Positions 15,552 through 27,490 are shown, counted from the first letter of the stretch. The stretch: DNA of 36,086 nt from Janthinobacterium sp. UMAB-56 (GCF_900095265.1 NZ_LT607657.1:161268-197353), one strand, 5' to 3'. Notes: a model not told the origin generated them from the letters alone. Numbers and translations: made by a program.

Positions 15552-15959
15552 ATGCAATCGAAACCGATTTTGACCCTGGACGACGTAAAGAAAATCGCTG
15601 CCGCCGCCGAAGCGGAAGCGGTCAAGAATAACTGGGCGGTCACGATCGCCATCGTCGACGACGGCGGCCACCTGCTGTGGCTGCAGCGCATGGATGGCGT
15701 GGCGCCGATCTCGTCGCATATCGCCCCATCGAAAGCCAAGACGGCCGCGCTGGGTCGCCGCGAATCGCGCATCTATGAAGAGATGATCAACGGCGGCCGC
15801 GTGTCGTTCCTGAGCGCACCGGAAATCGACGGTTTGCTCGAAGGCGGCGTGCCCATCGTGTTTGATGGCCACTACGTGGGCGCCGTCGGCGTCTCGGGCG
15901 TGAAATCCGCCGAGGATGCGCAAATCGCGAAAGCCGGCATAGCGGCACTGACCGCCTAA
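15552..15959 (+). CDS. GlcG/HbpS family protein (DUF336)
   Basis: 135 residues, ATG with AAGGA about 9 bp upstream. The DUF336/GlcG fold is visible: LTLDDVKKIAAAAEAEAVKN, AIVDDGGHLLWLQRMDG, SKAKTAALGRRES, GGVPIVFDGHYVGAVGVSG and a final AKAGIAAL helix. Some family members (HbpS) bind heme; others are accessory proteins of small-molecule catabolic loci. There is no signal peptide, so it is cytoplasmic here. The neighbours give no pathway clue. A TATACAAT at 15517-15524 could be its own -10 element. Confidence 0.9.
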   Translation: MQSKPILTLDDVKKIAAAAEAEAVKNNWAVTIAIVDDGGHLLWLQRMDGVAPISSHIAPSKAKTAALGRRESRIYEEMINGGRVSFLSAPEIDGLLEGGVPIVFDGHYVGAVGVSGVKSAEDAQIAKAGIAALTA

Positions 15960-15982
15960 GTAGTCGCCGCAGTTGCAGAACC

Positions 15983-16013
15983 AGCCGCCCCGCGCAAGCC
16001 GGGCGGCTTTTTT
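15983..16013 (+). terminator. Intrinsic terminator after the GlcG/HbpS gene
   Basis: AGCCGCCC (15983-15990) and GGGCGGCT (16001-16008) form an 8-bp stem with a 10-nt loop, followed by six T. Confidence 0.88.
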
Positions 16014-16074
16014 CATGGGGCGGGGGATTTATGCTGCTGCGCAAAAAAATGCCGCCCAATCTGTATTTTCTTCC

Positions 16075-16103
16075 TTGTGGAAAAGCTGCCTTTTGGTTAT
16101 AAT
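16075..16103 (+). promoter_or_regulatory. carAB promoter
   Basis: A perfect TATAAT at 16098-16103 lies 17 bp after TTGTGG (16075-16080). The predicted start near 16110 gives a leader of about 145 nt before carA. Confidence 0.7.
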
Positions 16104-16128
16104 TCAAAGGTTTAGCCAATCACACATA

Positions 16129-16235
16129 TACCGTAGCGACTACCCATCCCCTCATTCAAAATGACCGTTGAAACACCCTGAGTGCAGTTGGCTCGGGTAA
16201 CTAGGCGGTCGGTCTGACGTGGCGCAGCTACGGTA
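16129..16235 (+). ncRNA. Putative structured leader RNA of carAB
   Basis: TACCGTAGC (16129-16137) and GCTACGGTA (16227-16235) are perfect 9-bp complements enclosing an 89-nt interior, ending just before AGGAG (16244-16248) of carA. Inside, GACCG (16163-16167) can pair with either of two overlapping CGGTC copies (16206-16210, 16210-16214). CCTGAG (16177-16182) can pair with CTCGGG (16192-16197). TACCC (16141-16145) competes for the same GGGTA (16195-16199). A six-codon ATG frame (16161-16181) also lies inside. The layout suggests a regulatory leader, possibly sensing a pyrimidine or arginine-related signal (inference). I know of no named family that fits. Confidence 0.45.
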
Positions 16236-16254
16236 ACTTTATCAGGAGTTGCCC

Positions 16255-17433
16255 TTGCCGCCATTTTTTTCTGGCCCTGCCGTTCCAGCCATATTAGCGC
16301 TTGCTGATGGAACGATCTTTAAAGGTTTTTCGATCGGTGCCGCCGGTCATACCACGGGCGAGGTTGTTTTCAATACCTCCATGACCGGGTATCAGGAAAT
16401 CCTTACCGACCCAAGCTATTGCCGCCAGATGGTCACCCTGACCTATCCGCATATCGGCAATACGGGCGTCAATCCGGAAGACGTCGAGTCTTCCAAGGTA
16501 CACGCCGCTGGCCTCATCATCCGCGATCTGCCATTGCTGGCATCGAACTTCCGTTCCACTCTCTCCCTGTCCGATTACCTGAAAGCTGAAAATATCGTCG
16601 CCATCGCCGGCATCGATACACGCAAGCTCACGCGCATCCTGCGTGAAAAAGGTGCGCAGGGCGGCGCCATCCTCGTCGGCACGCAAGGCAATGAGCCATC
16701 TAGCGCCCAAGCGCTGGAACTGGCCCGCTCCTTCCCCGGTCTGGCCGGCATGGACCTGGCCAAGGTGGTATCGGCCAAAGCGCCGTATGAATACCGCGAA
16801 ACGGAATGGACTCTGGGTGCAGGCTACGGCCAGCTGGCCGATGCCGATGCAAAATACCACGTGGTCGCTTTCGACTACGGCGTCAAGCGCAACATCCTGC
16901 GCATGCTGACGGCACGTGGCTGCAAGGTCACCGTGCTGCCGGCGCAAGCTACCGCTGCCGACGCCCTGGCATTGAATCCGGACGGCATCTTCCTGTCGAA
17001 CGGCCCCGGCGACCCGGAACCGTGCGACTACGCCATCGCAGCTACCCGCGAGCTGATCGAGAAGGGCATCCCGACCTTCGGCATCTGCCTCGGTCACCAG
17101 ATCATGGCGATCGCTTCCGGCGCGAAAACGCTGAAGATGAAGTTCGGCCACCACGGCGCCAACCATCCGGTGCAAGACCTGGAAACGAAACAGGTCTTGA
17201 TTACCTCGCAAAACCACGGTTTCGCCGTCGACGCGGCAACCTTGCCCGCGAACTGCCGCGTAACCCATGAATCGCTGTTCGACGGTTCCCTGCAGGGCTT
17301 TGCCCGCACGGACAAGCCGGCCTTCTGCTTCCAGGGTCACCCTGAAGCGTCGCCGGGCCCGATGGATGTTGCTTACCTGTTTGACCGCTTCATCAACTTG
17401 ATGGCTGCGGAGGAGAAAAAGAAAAATGCCTAA
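16255..17433 (+). CDS. carA: Carbamoyl-phosphate synthase small (glutaminase) subunit
   Basis: 392 residues from the TTG at 16255, six bases after AGGAG; TTG 16249 touches the ribosome binding site and is unlikely. CarA hydrolyses glutamine and passes ammonia to CarB for carbamoyl phosphate, feeding arginine and pyrimidines. The N-terminal domain shows [14 protein letters not shown] and [23 protein letters not shown]. The C-terminal class I glutamine amidotransferase has the nucleophile in FGICLGHQ and the His/Glu of [11 protein letters not shown], so the triad is intact. Its last bases overlap the carB start (ATGCCTAA), indicating translational coupling. A 145-nt structured leader precedes it. 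Confidence 0.97.
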   Translation: MPPFFSGPAVPAILALADGTIFKGFSIGAAGHTTGEVVFNTSMTGYQEILTDPSYCRQMVTLTYPHIGNTGVNPEDVESSKVHAAGLIIRDLPLLASNFRSTLSLSDYLKAENIVAIAGIDTRKLTRILREKGAQGGAILVGTQGNEPSSAQALELARSFPGLAGMDLAKVVSAKAPYEYRETEWTLGAGYGQLADADAKYHVVAFDYGVKRNILRMLTARGCKVTVLPAQATAADALALNPDGIFLSNGPGDPEPCDYAIAATRELIEKGIPTFGICLGHQIMAIASGAKTLKMKFGHHGANHPVQDLETKQVLITSQNHGFAVDAATLPANCRVTHESLFDGSLQGFARTDKPAFCFQGHPEASPGPMDVAYLFDRFINLMAAEEKKKNA

Positions 17434-20400
17434 ACGTTTAGATATTAAAAGTATTCTGATTATTGGCGCTGGCCCGATCGTGATCGGCCAGGCCTGCGAG
17501 TTCGATTATTCCGGCGCGCAAGCGTGCAAGGCCCTGCGCGAAGAGGGCTACAAAGTCATCCTGGTCAACAGCAATCCTGCGACCATCATGACGGACCCGG
17601 AAATGGCCGATGTGACGTATATCGAACCGATCACCTGGTCGGTCGTTGAGCGCATCATCGCCAAGGAGCGTCCTGACGCCATCCTGCCGACGATGGGCGG
17701 CCAGACGGCGCTGAACTGCGCGCTGGACCTGTTCAACAATGGCGTGCTGGCGAAATACAACGTCGAGCTGATCGGCGCGTCGCCGGAAGCCATCGACAAG
17801 GCGGAAGACCGTTCCAAGTTCAAGGACGCGATGACCAAGATCGGCCTCGGTTCGGCCCGTTCCGGCGTGGCGCACTCGATGGAAGAATCGTGGGCCGTGC
17901 AGCGCACGCTGGGCTTCCCGACCATCATCCGTCCATCGTTCACCATGGGCGGCTCCGGCGGCGGCATCGCCTACAACGAAGAAGAATTCGAAACCATCTG
18001 CAAGCGCGGCCTGGAAGCGTCGCCGACGAAAGAGTTGCTGATCGAAGAATCGTTGCTGGGCTGGAAAGAGTACGAGATGGAAGTGGTGCGCGACAAGGCG
18101 GACAACTGCATCATCATCTGCTCGATCGAAAACCTCGACCCCATGGGCGTGCACACGGGCGACTCCATCACGGTGGCGCCGGCGCAAACGCTGACGGACA
18201 AGGAATACCAGATCATGCGCAATGCCTCGCTGGCAGTGCTGCGCGAGATCGGCGTCGACACCGGCGGTTCGAACGTGCAATTTTCGATCAACCCCGTCGA
18301 TGGCCGCATGATCGTCATCGAGATGAACCCGCGCGTATCGCGTTCCTCGGCCCTGGCATCGAAAGCGACGGGTTTCCCGATCGCGAAAATCGCCGCCAAG
18401 CTGGCCGTCGGTTTTACCCTGGACGAGTTGCGCAATGAAATCACGGGCGGCGCCACGCCGGCCTCGTTCGAACCGTCGATCGATTACGTCGTCACCAAGA
18501 TTCCCCGTTTCACGTTCGAGAAATTCCCGACCGCCGACCACCACCTGACGACGCAGATGAAGTCCGTCGGCGAAGTAATGGCGATCGGCCGTACGTTCCA
18601 GGAATCGTTCCAGAAAGCCTTGCGCGGCCTGGAAGTGGGCGTGGACGGCATGAATGAAAAGACCAAGGACCGCGAAAAGATCGAAGAAGAACTGGGCGAG
18701 CCTGGTCCTGAACGCATCTGGTACGTGGGCGATGCGTTTGCCCAGGGTTTTACTCTGGAAGAAGTGCACAACCTGACCAAGATCGATCCATGGTTTTTGA
18801 TCCAGATCAAGGAAATCGTTGACCTGGAACTGTGGCTGGACACGCAGAAGCTGGACAACCTGGACAAGAACACCCTGTACAAGTTGAAACAGAAGGGCTT
18901 CTCGGACCGCCGCCTGGGCTTCCTGCTGCAGACGACCGACACGGCCGTGCGCCAGCAGCGCCATGCGCTGAACATTCGTCCCGTCTACAAGCGCGTCGAT
19001 ACCTGCGCAGCGGAATTCTCGACCGACACGGCGTACATGTACTCCACGTATGACGAAGAGTGCGAATCGAATCCGACCGACAAGAAAAAGATCATGGTCT
19101 TGGGCGGTGGCCCGAACCGTATCGGCCAGGGTATCGAATTTGACTATTGCTGCGTCCACGCGGCCCTCGCCATGCGCGAAGACGGCTACGAAACCATCAT
19201 GGTCAATTGCAACCCAGAAACGGTTTCGACCGACTACGATACCTCGGACCGTCTGTATTTCGAATCGCTGACCCTGGAAGACGTGCTGGAAATCGTCGCC
19301 ATCGAAAAACCGGTAGGCGTGATCGTGCAGTACGGTGGCCAGACGCCATTAAAACTGGCGCTGGACCTGGAAGCGAACGGCGTACCGATCATCGGCACCT
19401 CGCCCGACATGATCGACGCGGCCGAAGACCGCGAGCGTTTCCAGCAAATGCTGCACAAGCTGGAACTGCGCCAGCCGCCTAACCGCACCGCGCGCACGGA
19501 AGCCGACGCTTTGGCGCTGGCGCAGGAAATCGGCTACCCGCTGGTCGTGCGTCCATCGTACGTGCTGGGCGGGCGCGCCATGGAAATCGTCCATGAGCAA
19601 CGCGACCTCGAGCGCTACATGCGCGAAGCCGTCAAGGTTTCGCACGATTCGCCAGTGTTGCTGGACCGCTTCCTGAACGACGCCATCGAATGCGATGTCG
19701 ATTGCATCTCCGACGGCGAAACCACCTTCATCGGCGGCGTGATGGAACACATCGAACAGGCTGGCGTGCACTCGGGCGACTCGGCTTGCTCCTTGCCGCC
19801 GTATTCGCTGGCACCGGAAACCATTGAAGAACTGAAGCGCCAGACGGCGCTGATGGCCAAGGGCTTGAACGTGGTCGGCCTGATGAATGTGCAGTTCGCC
19901 ATCCAGAAGCAGGAAATCGACGGCGAAATGAAAGATGTCGTCTTCGTGCTGGAAGTCAATCCGCGCGCCTCGCGCACCGTGCCTTTCGTCTCGAAAGCCA
20001 CCGGTTTGCAACTGGCGAAGATCGCCGCGCGCTGCATGGTCGGCCAGTCGCTGGCCTCGCAAGGCATCACGCAGGAAGTCGTGCCGCCATACTTCAGCGT
20101 CAAGGAAGCCGTGTTCCCGTTCGTCAAGTTCCCTGGCGTCGATACCATCCTGGGCCCTGAAATGAAATCGACGGGCGAAGTCATGGGCGTCGGCCTGACC
20201 TTCGGCGAAGCGTTTGTGAAATCGCAACTGGGCGCCGGCGTGAACCTGCCAAAATCGGGCAAGGTCTTCATCAGCGTGAAAGCGTCGGACAAGCCGCGCG
20301 CCGTGCAAGTGGCGCGTGACCTGGTCGAGTCCGGTTTCACCGTGGTCGCCACCAAGGGCACCGCCGCCGTGATCGCTGCTGCCGGCATCGCCGTCACGCC

Positions 20401-20656
20401 AGTGAACAAGGTGATCGAAGGCCGTCCGCACGTGGTCGACATGATCAAGAACCATGAAATCGTGCTGGTGATCAACACCGTGGAAGAAAAGCGCAGCGCC
20501 ATCGTCGATTCGCGGGCTATCCGCACCTCGGCCCTGGCCTCGCGCGTGACGACCTACACCACCATCGCGGGCGCGGAAGCAGCCGTCGAAGGCATCCGTC
20601 ATCTGGATGAGTTGCGTGTGTACGATTTGCAAGGTCTGCACAAGACCTTGAACTAA
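17426..20656 (+). CDS. carB: Carbamoyl-phosphate synthase large subunit
   Basis: 1076 residues, close to the 1073 of E. coli. The start overlaps the carA stop by 8 bp with GCGGAGGAG upstream. Two homologous halves are seen, each with a pre-ATP-grasp and an ATP-grasp domain. The first opens with [20 protein letters not shown] and the second with [20 protein letters not shown] (about 555). Between them is the oligomerisation domain (about 405-550). The last ~130 residues are the MGS-like allosteric domain ([14 protein letters not shown] onward), where UMP and ornithine act in E. coli. The halves phosphorylate bicarbonate and carbamate. No truncation or frameshift is seen. Two hairpins follow the gene. 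Confidence 0.98.
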   Translation: MPKRLDIKSILIIGAGPIVIGQACEFDYSGAQACKALREEGYKVILVNSNPATIMTDPEMADVTYIEPITWSVVERIIAKERPDAILPTMGGQTALNCALDLFNNGVLAKYNVELIGASPEAIDKAEDRSKFKDAMTKIGLGSARSGVAHSMEESWAVQRTLGFPTIIRPSFTMGGSGGGIAYNEEEFETICKRGLEASPTKELLIEESLLGWKEYEMEVVRDKADNCIIICSIENLDPMGVHTGDSITVAPAQTLTDKEYQIMRNASLAVLREIGVDTGGSNVQFSINPVDGRMIVIEMNPRVSRSSALASKATGFPIAKIAAKLAVGFTLDELRNEITGGATPASFEPSIDYVVTKIPRFTFEKFPTADHHLTTQMKSVGEVMAIGRTFQESFQKALRGLEVGVDGMNEKTKDREKIEEELGEPGPERIWYVGDAFAQGFTLEEVHNLTKIDPWFLIQIKEIVDLELWLDTQKLDNLDKNTLYKLKQKGFSDRRLGFLLQTTDTAVRQQRHALNIRPVYKRVDTCAAEFSTDTAYMYSTYDEECESNPTDKKKIMVLGGGPNRIGQGIEFDYCCVHAALAMREDGYETIMVNCNPETVSTDYDTSDRLYFESLTLEDVLEIVAIEKPVGVIVQYGGQTPLKLALDLEANGVPIIGTSPDMIDAAEDRERFQQMLHKLELRQPPNRTARTEADALALAQEIGYPLVVRPSYVLGGRAMEIVHEQRDLERYMREAVKVSHDSPVLLDRFLNDAIECDVDCISDGETTFIGGVMEHIEQAGVHSGDSACSLPPYSLAPETIEELKRQTALMAKGLNVVGLMNVQFAIQKQEIDGEMKDVVFVLEVNPRASRTVPFVSKATGLQLAKIAARCMVGQSLASQGITQEVVPPYFSVKEAVFPFVKFPGVDTILGPEMKSTGEVMGVGLTFGEAFVKSQLGAGVNLPKSGKVFISVKASDKPRAVQVARDLVESGFTVVATKGTAAVIAAAGIAVTPVNKVIEGRPHVVDMIKNHEIVLVINTVEEKRSAIVDSRAIRTSALASRVTTYTTIAGAEAAVEGIRHLDELRVYDLQGLHKTLN

Positions 20657-20664
20657 GTGCGTTT

Positions 20665-20693
20665 GCAGTGGCCGCCGTTAGGCGGTACACTGC
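20665..20693 (+). terminator. Stem-loop just after carB
   Basis: GCAGTG-G-CCGCC then loop GTTA then GGCGG-TA-CACTGC (20665-20693) forms an 11-bp stem with a small internal loop, 8 bp after the stop. There is no T-run, so it may serve as a 3'-end stabiliser ahead of the terminator at 20703-20747. Confidence 0.5.
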
Positions 20694-20702
20694 ATGCTTA
20701 TC

Positions 20703-20747
20703 AACCACAGAGTTCCGTGCAGAGCAGCGCGCGGCCTCTGTGGTTTT
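20703..20747 (+). terminator. Probable terminator between carB and greA
   Basis: AACCACAGAG (20703-20712) and CTCTGTGGTT (20736-20745) are perfect 10-bp arms, with a 23-nt loop and four T (20744-20747). Confidence 0.65.
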
Positions 20748-20819
20748 CACTTGGTAAGTCCGTTAACCGTGGCAAAACACGGGCAACGGCGCCGATAACT
20801 AGCAGATAGTAGAGATAAC

Positions 20820-21296
20820 ATGACCTCAGTCCCATTGACCAAATACGGCGCAGAACTCTTGAAAGAAGAGCTGCATCATTTGAAGACCAAGGAACGCCGC
20901 ATCGTCATCGATGCGATCGCCGAAGCGCGTTCGCACGGAGATTTGTCGGAAAACGCCGAGTACGATGCCGCCAAGGAACGCCAGGCCTTCGTTGAAGGCC
21001 GCATCGCCGAACTCGAAGGCAAGCTGGGCGCAGCCCAAATCATCGACCCGACCGCGCTCGACGCGGAAGGTCGCGTGGTCTTTGCCTCGACGGTGAACCT
21101 GGAAGACCTGGAATCTGGCCAGAAAGTCACCTACCAGATCGTCGGCCTCGATGAAGCCGACCTGAAAATGAACAAGGTTTCCGTGACGTCCCCGATCGCC
21201 CGCGCGCTGATCGGCAAGTACGCCGGCGACGTGGTGGAAGTGCAGGCGCCGTCCGGCCCGCGCGAATACGAAATCCTGGAAGTACTGTACATCTGA
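20820..21296 (+). CDS. greA: Transcription elongation factor GreA
   Basis: 158 residues, the standard length. The N-terminal coiled coil (about 1-75) reaches into the RNA polymerase secondary channel. It has [19 protein letters not shown] and [22 protein letters not shown], the latter carrying the tip acidic residues (D, E) that support transcript cleavage. The C-terminal FKBP-like domain (about 80-158) shows [14 protein letters not shown] and [18 protein letters not shown]. GreA rescues backtracked polymerase. It follows carB after 163 bp with two hairpins, so it likely has its own promoter. Its stop overlaps the start of the DUF4149 gene (TGATG), so the two are translationally coupled. Confidence 0.97.
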   Translation: MTSVPLTKYGAELLKEELHHLKTKERRIVIDAIAEARSHGDLSENAEYDAAKERQAFVEGRIAELEGKLGAAQIIDPTALDAEGRVVFASTVNLEDLESGQKVTYQIVGLDEADLKMNKVSVTSPIARALIGKYAGDVVEVQAPSGPREYEILEVLYI

Positions 21297-21739
21297 TGCT
21301 CGCCCGCGTGCGCCTCCTCGTTGCCACCCTGTGGGCCGGCAGCCTGTGGAGCATCGGTTTCATCGTGGCGCCGACCTTGTTCGGCACCCTGAGCGACCGC
21401 GTGTTGGCAGGCAATATCGCCGGCAGCCTGTTCCGCGTCGAGGCGTGGCTGTCCATCGCCTGTGCCTTGATACTGCTGGCCTTGCTGCAATGGGGGGCGG
21501 GCGCGCTGGAACTGAAACGTCGGCGTCTGCTGGCCGCGCTGGTGCTATCGATGCTGGTGTGTGCGCTGCTCAGTCATTTTGGCATTTCGCCGCTGATGGC
21601 CGAGCTCAAGGCGCAAGCGCCGTCGGGCATCATGGACGAAGCCATGCGCAGCCGCTTCGGCATGCTGCATGGCGTGTCGACCGTGATCTTCGCCGTGCAG
21701 AGCTTGCTGGCGGGCGTGCTGATCTGGAAACAGCAGTAA
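21296..21739 (+). CDS. DUF4149 membrane protein
   Basis: 147 residues with four predicted membrane helices: about 5-28, 48-70, 77-97 and 120-143. The pattern LLVATLWAGSLWSIGFIVAPTLF and the closing FGMLHGVSTVIFAVQSLLAG match DUF4149, a family common beside greA in betaproteobacteria. Its function is unknown; it lies in the inner membrane. The one-base overlap with greA points to cotranscription, and terminator-like hairpins follow. Confidence 0.88.
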   Translation: MLARVRLLVATLWAGSLWSIGFIVAPTLFGTLSDRVLAGNIAGSLFRVEAWLSIACALILLALLQWGAGALELKRRRLLAALVLSMLVCALLSHFGISPLMAELKAQAPSGIMDEAMRSRFGMLHGVSTVIFAVQSLLAGVLIWKQQ

Positions 21740-21761
21740 TCTTGAATTGGCAGCAATAAAA

Positions 21762-21793
21762 AAGCGGAGCAGGGAAGATCCCGTGCTCCGCTT
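21762..21793 (-). terminator. Bidirectional terminator between DUF4149 gene and yhbY
   Basis: AAGCGGAGCA (21762-21771) and TGCTCCGCTT (21784-21793) form a 10-bp stem. On the minus strand it is followed by six T, giving a strong terminator for yhbY; on plus the T-tract is interrupted. Confidence 0.8.
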
Positions 21794-21837
21794 CTTGTTT
21801 CAAGCCCGGCCGCCTTGCGGTGACCGGGTGAACAGGC

Positions 21838-22308
21838 TTACTTGCTGCCCAGTGCGCTTTTCTTGGCGCTTTTCTGACGTGGCTTGGCACGCTTGATGGA
21901 ACCGCCTTCGGTAACGCGCTCATTGCCCTTGATCATGACTTTCGTCACGCTCGGGCGCTTGGTGCCGCTGGCGCTGGCCTTGACGATGGTCACTTCGCGC
22001 ATGCCTTTGCCGGCGCTGACCTTCTCCTTAACCACTTCTTTTTTCGGACGGTAGATTACCAGCAGTTTGCCAATATGTTGTACCGGGGCGGCGCCGAGAT
22101 TGCCGCAAATCGTATCGTACATTCCGACGCGGGCTTCGCGGTCGTCGCCGAACACGCGGACTTTAATCAGGCCGTGCGAATCCAGGCCAAGGTCGATCTC
22201 TTTGAGGACAGCAGGTGTCAAGCCCGCTTCGCCAATGATGACGATAGGCTTCAGCGCGTGTGCTTCGGCGCGCAGTGCGCTGCGCTCTACGGGTGTAAGT
22301 TTTAGCAT
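21838..22308 (-). CDS. yhbY: YhbY-type RNA-binding protein (CRM domain) with basic tail
   Basis: 156 residues, against about 97 in E. coli. The N-terminal ~90 residues are the CRM/YhbY domain: LTPVERSALRAEAHALKPIV, IIGEAGLTPAVLKEIDLGL, HGLIKVRV and a C-terminal GKLLVIYRP. YhbY binds pre-50S particles and assists ribosome assembly. The extra 60 or so residues are Lys/Arg-rich and end with KRAKPRQKSAKKSALGSK, so they probably add RNA affinity. It is divergent from rlmE across 42 bp, matching the greA-yhbY-rlmE order of enterobacteria. This neighbourhood, next to a 23S rRNA methyltransferase, fits a ribosome maturation role. Confidence 0.93.
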   Translation of the reverse strand: MLKLTPVERSALRAEAHALKPIVIIGEAGLTPAVLKEIDLGLDSHGLIKVRVFGDDREARVGMYDTICGNLGAAPVQHIGKLLVIYRPKKEVVKEKVSAGKGMREVTIVKASASGTKRPSVTKVMIKGNERVTEGGSIKRAKPRQKSAKKSALGSK

Positions 22309-22350
22309 AATAATATTTAGTAATTCCCTTAAAAGCAGTATTCTACGCGA

Positions 22351-23034
22351 ATGGCAAAGAAGAAATTAAACAAAAACTGGTTGCACGACCACATAAATGA
22401 TCCTTATGTGAAGTTGGCGCAAAAAGAGGGCTACCGCGCCCGGGCAGCATACAAGCTCAAAGAAATCGATGAAGACGAGAAACTGATCAAACCTGGCCAG
22501 GTGATTGTCGACCTTGGTTGTACTCCCGGCAGCTGGGCCCAGTACACGCGGCGCAAGCTGGCCGGCAAGGATGGCGGCGGGGTCAATGGTACCCTGATTG
22601 GCCTGGATATGCTGGAAATGGAGCCGATCGCCGATTTCCACTTCATCCAGGGCGACTTCCGCGAGGCACGCGTGCTGCGCCAGCTGGAAGTGGTGTTGCA
22701 GGGACGCAAGGTCGACCTGGTCCTGTCGGACATGGCGCCCAATCTGTCTGGCATCGCCACGGCGGACGCCGCGCGGATGGAACATTTGATCGACCTGGCC
22801 ATCGAATTTTCGCAATTGCATTTGAAACCCTCGGGCGTGTTGCTGGTGAAATGCTTTAAAGACATGGGTTTCAGCCAGATCGTGGAGAAATTCCGCGCCG
22901 AATTCAAGGTCGTTGTGCAGAAAAAGCCCAAGGCCAGCCGCGATAAATCGTCGGAAATCTTCCTGATGGGGCGTGGAATCAAGAATCCGCTGAAAAATGC
23001 CGTAGAAGAAGAGGATTCCACCCTTGATATTTAA
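22351..23034 (+). CDS. rlmE: 23S rRNA (uridine2552-2'-O)-methyltransferase RlmE
   Basis: 227 residues (E. coli 209). RlmE (FtsJ/RrmJ) methylates the 2'-OH of U2552 late in 50S assembly. The SAM loop is [14 protein letters not shown]. The catalytic tetrad is readable as K35-D127-K167-E202, with motifs [27 protein letters not shown] and SSEIFLMG. The N-terminus is Lys-rich, as usual. No ribosome binding site precedes the ATG, and a TATTCT at 22339-22344 lies only 6 bp upstream, so the mRNA may be leaderless. It is the first gene of the rlmE-ftsH-folP-glmM row, but a terminator separates it from ftsH. Confidence 0.96.
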   Translation: MAKKKLNKNWLHDHINDPYVKLAQKEGYRARAAYKLKEIDEDEKLIKPGQVIVDLGCTPGSWAQYTRRKLAGKDGGGVNGTLIGLDMLEMEPIADFHFIQGDFREARVLRQLEVVLQGRKVDLVLSDMAPNLSGIATADAARMEHLIDLAIEFSQLHLKPSGVLLVKCFKDMGFSQIVEKFRAEFKVVVQKKPKASRDKSSEIFLMGRGIKNPLKNAVEEEDSTLDI

Positions 23035-23059
23035 GAGGGAATCCGCACATGGGAACGAG

Positions 23060-23115
23060 AAGTGCAGTAGTGTCTGATGGTTTAAAAGCCTAAATTGTTT
23101 ATACTGCACTTTTTT
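23060..23115 (+). terminator. Terminator after rlmE
   Basis: AAGTGCAGTA (23060-23069) and TACTGCACTT (23102-23111) are perfect 10-bp arms with a long 32-nt loop and a run of six T ending at 23115. Confidence 0.75.
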
Positions 23116-23154
23116 GCGTGACCGCGATTTTTCGCGCGCACGGATCGGCGGGCT

Positions 23155-23184
23155 TTGGCACGGCCCGCTTATTGCGAGTAAAAT
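23155..23184 (+). promoter_or_regulatory. Putative ftsH promoter
   Basis: TTGGCA (23155-23160) and TAAAAT (23179-23184) are 18 bp apart, about 50 bp before ftsH. No sigma32 heat-shock pattern was recognised. Confidence 0.5.
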
Positions 23185-23235
23185 CGTGTTTCTAGCTATT
23201 GGTAAAGAGATGCGCACTGCATCCAAGGAGTCTTC

Positions 23236-25116
<1,881 letters not shown>

Positions 25117-25164
25117 TAACGGCAGCCCCTTGATTGGTGGCGTGCAAGGGTATGGCAAGAACGA

Positions 25165-25191
25165 GGGTAAGGAGCAATCCTTGCCCTTTTT
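25165..25191 (+). terminator. Terminator after ftsH, GCAA tetraloop
   Basis: GGGTAAGGA (25165-25173) pairs with TCCTTGCCC (25178-25186), with one G-U, across a GCAA tetraloop and is followed by five T. Confidence 0.9.
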
Positions 25192-25233
25192 CGTTGCCGC
25201 AGCACTTATTTCCTGACGACTAAAAAGATTCAC

Positions 25234-26067
25234 ATGCGACACTACTTGCAATTCGGCCGTTTCGGCTTCAACCTGGGGGGAGCGCAGGCGCTGGTGATGG
25301 GTATACTGAACATCACGCCCGACTCGTTTTCCGATGCGGGCCAGTACCAGCACCTGGAGTTTGCCATTTCGCGCGCCGAGCAGATGATACTTGACGGTGT
25401 CGACATCCTCGATATTGGCGGCGAATCGAGCCGCCCTGGCGCCGCGCCGCTGCCGCTGCAGGACGAGTTGCAGCGTGTCATGCCGGTGCTGTACGCCTTG
25501 CGCGATTGCGGCAAACCCCTGTCCGTCGATACCTATAAACCCGAAGTGATGCGCGAAGCCATCCTGGCGGGCGCCGACATGATCAACGACATCAACGGTT
25601 TCCGCGCGCCAGGCGCCATCGAGGCCGTGCGCGACAGCGATTGCGCGCTGTGCATCATGCACATGCAAAGCCTGCCGCAAACCATGCAGGACCAACCGCG
25701 CTACGACGACGTGGTGCGCGAAGTCATTGCCTTCCTGCGCGAACGCATCGCGACGATGACGGCGGCCGGCATCGCCCGCGAACGCCTGTGCGTCGATCCC
25801 GGTTTTGGTTTTGGCAAGACGGTGGAACAGAACTATGCCTTGCTGCGTGCCACGCGCCAGTTGCGCAGTGAGCTGGACCTGCCCGTGCTGGCCGGCCTGT
25901 CGCGCAAGTCCATGATAGGCGCCGTCACGGGACGTCCCGTCGAGCAGCGCCTGGCCGGCAGCGTTGCCGGAGCGCTTGCTGCGGTAGCGCAAGGTGCGGA
26001 AATTATTCGTGTGCATGATGTCGCTGAAACCGTCGATGCACTGAAGGTCTGGCGCATGGCGCACTGA
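25234..26067 (+). CDS. folP: Dihydropteroate synthase
   Basis: 277 residues. FolP joins p-aminobenzoate to 6-hydroxymethyl-dihydropterin diphosphate in folate synthesis and is the sulfonamide target. Both signature segments are present: [19 protein letters not shown] (about 22) and [14 protein letters not shown] (about 64). So are [34 protein letters not shown] and [13 protein letters not shown]. The TIM barrel is full length with no odd residues at the known drug-contact positions that I can judge. The ribosome binding site is weak. The gene follows ftsH past a terminator and runs 40 bp before glmM, as in enterobacteria. Confidence 0.97.
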   Translation: MRHYLQFGRFGFNLGGAQALVMGILNITPDSFSDAGQYQHLEFAISRAEQMILDGVDILDIGGESSRPGAAPLPLQDELQRVMPVLYALRDCGKPLSVDTYKPEVMREAILAGADMINDINGFRAPGAIEAVRDSDCALCIMHMQSLPQTMQDQPRYDDVVREVIAFLRERIATMTAAGIARERLCVDPGFGFGKTVEQNYALLRATRQLRSELDLPVLAGLSRKSMIGAVTGRPVEQRLAGSVAGALAAVAQGAEIIRVHDVAETVDALKVWRMAH

Positions 26068-26107
26068 GCCTGCAAGATTCAATATATACAACAAAAAGAG
26101 AAAGTCT

Positions 26108-27448
26108 ATGACGCGTAAATATTTTGGCACCGACGGCATCCGCGGTCTGGTGGGTACGGCGCCGATCACCCCCGATTTCGTCATGCGTCTCGGTTATGCA
26201 GCCGGCAAGGTGCTGGCCAAGTCGCAGGTCGGCAAGGCACACCCGACGGTGCTGATCGGCAAGGACACGCGCATTTCCGGCTATATGCTGGAAGCGGCGC
26301 TGGAAGCGGGCTTGTCGGCCGCCGGCGTGGACGTGATGCTGGCCGGCCCCATGCCGACCCCGGCAATCGCCTACCTGACGCGGGCGCTGCGCCTGTCGGC
26401 GGGCGTGGTGATTTCCGCCTCGCATAATCCCTACCATGACAACGGCATCAAGTTCTTTTCCGCGCAGGGCACCAAGCTGCCCGACAGCGTGGAGCTGGAA
26501 ATCGAAGCGGCGCTCGACGAGCCCATGGCTTGCGTGCCGTCGGACAAGTTGGGCCGCGCCAAGCGCCTGGACGATGCCCAGGGCCGCTACATCGAATTTT
26601 GCAAGAGCACCTTCCCGACCGAACTGGACTTGCGCGGCCTGAAGATCGTCGTCGATTGCGCGCACGGCGCCGCTTACCATATCGCGCCGCACGTCTTCCA
26701 TGAATTGGGGGCGGAAGTCATTGCCATCGGCAACAAGCCCGATGGCTTCAACATCAATGCGGGCTTCGGCGCCACGGCAACCAAGGCCATGGCCGAAGCC
26801 GTCGTCGAGCATGGCGCCGACCTGGGCATCGCCCTCGATGGCGATGCCGACCGCCTGATCATGTGCGATGCCACCGGGCGTCTGTATAACGGCGACGAGC
26901 TGTTGTACGTGATGGTCAAGGACCGCCTGGCGACGGGCCCCGTGGCCGGCGCCGTGGGCACCCTGATGACCAATATGGCGCTGGAAGTGCTGTTCAAGCA
27001 GCAGGGCATCGGCTTCGCGCGCGCCAAGGTGGGCGACCGCTACGTGCTGGAAGTCATGAAGGAAAAGGGCTGGATACTGGGCGGCGAGGGTTCCGGGCAT
27101 TTGCTGTGCCTGGACAGGCACACGACGGGCGACGGTATCGTCTCCGCGCTGCAAGTGTTGTCCGCGCTCAAGCGCAGCGGCCAGAGCCTGCAGCAATGCC
27201 TGGCCGACCTGGTGCTGTTCCCGCAAACCCTGATCAACCTGCGCGTGGCGCCCGGTTTTGACTGGCAGAAAAATGCCGCGATGGTGGCCGAAAAGGCGCT
27301 GGTCGAGGCCGAACTGGGCGACACGGGCCGCGTGCTGATCCGTGCATCGGGCACCGAACCGCTGATCCGCGTGATGGTCGAGGCGAAAGATAAAGAGATG
27401 GCCGAGTCGATGGCACGCCGCATCGCCGATAAAGTGACCGCGTCATAG
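26108..27448 (+). CDS. glmM: Phosphoglucosamine mutase
   Basis: 446 residues (E. coli 445). GlmM interconverts glucosamine-6-phosphate and glucosamine-1-phosphate on the way to UDP-GlcNAc, for peptidoglycan and LPS. Seen are [14 protein letters not shown] (substrate loop near the N-terminus), [20 protein letters not shown] with the phosphoserine at about Ser105, the metal-binding [17 protein letters not shown] (sugar-binding) and the C-terminal [15 protein letters not shown] phosphate loop. It lies 40 bp after folP, probably in the same unit. In E. coli secG follows; here two tRNA genes do. Confidence 0.98.
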   Translation: MTRKYFGTDGIRGLVGTAPITPDFVMRLGYAAGKVLAKSQVGKAHPTVLIGKDTRISGYMLEAALEAGLSAAGVDVMLAGPMPTPAIAYLTRALRLSAGVVISASHNPYHDNGIKFFSAQGTKLPDSVELEIEAALDEPMACVPSDKLGRAKRLDDAQGRYIEFCKSTFPTELDLRGLKIVVDCAHGAAYHIAPHVFHELGAEVIAIGNKPDGFNINAGFGATATKAMAEAVVEHGADLGIALDGDADRLIMCDATGRLYNGDELLYVMVKDRLATGPVAGAVGTLMTNMALEVLFKQQGIGFARAKVGDRYVLEVMKEKGWILGGEGSGHLLCLDRHTTGDGIVSALQVLSALKRSGQSLQQCLADLVLFPQTLINLRVAPGFDWQKNAAMVAEKALVEAELGDTGRVLIRASGTEPLIRVMVEAKDKEMAESMARRIADKVTAS

Positions 27449-27490
27449 GCAGGAGCCGATAGTTATTTCCATCTAATTCGTCTATGGCAA

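Noticed and set aside
17438..19159. Large minus-strand frame opposite carB
   Set aside because: Shadow of carB; no motifs and a biased composition.
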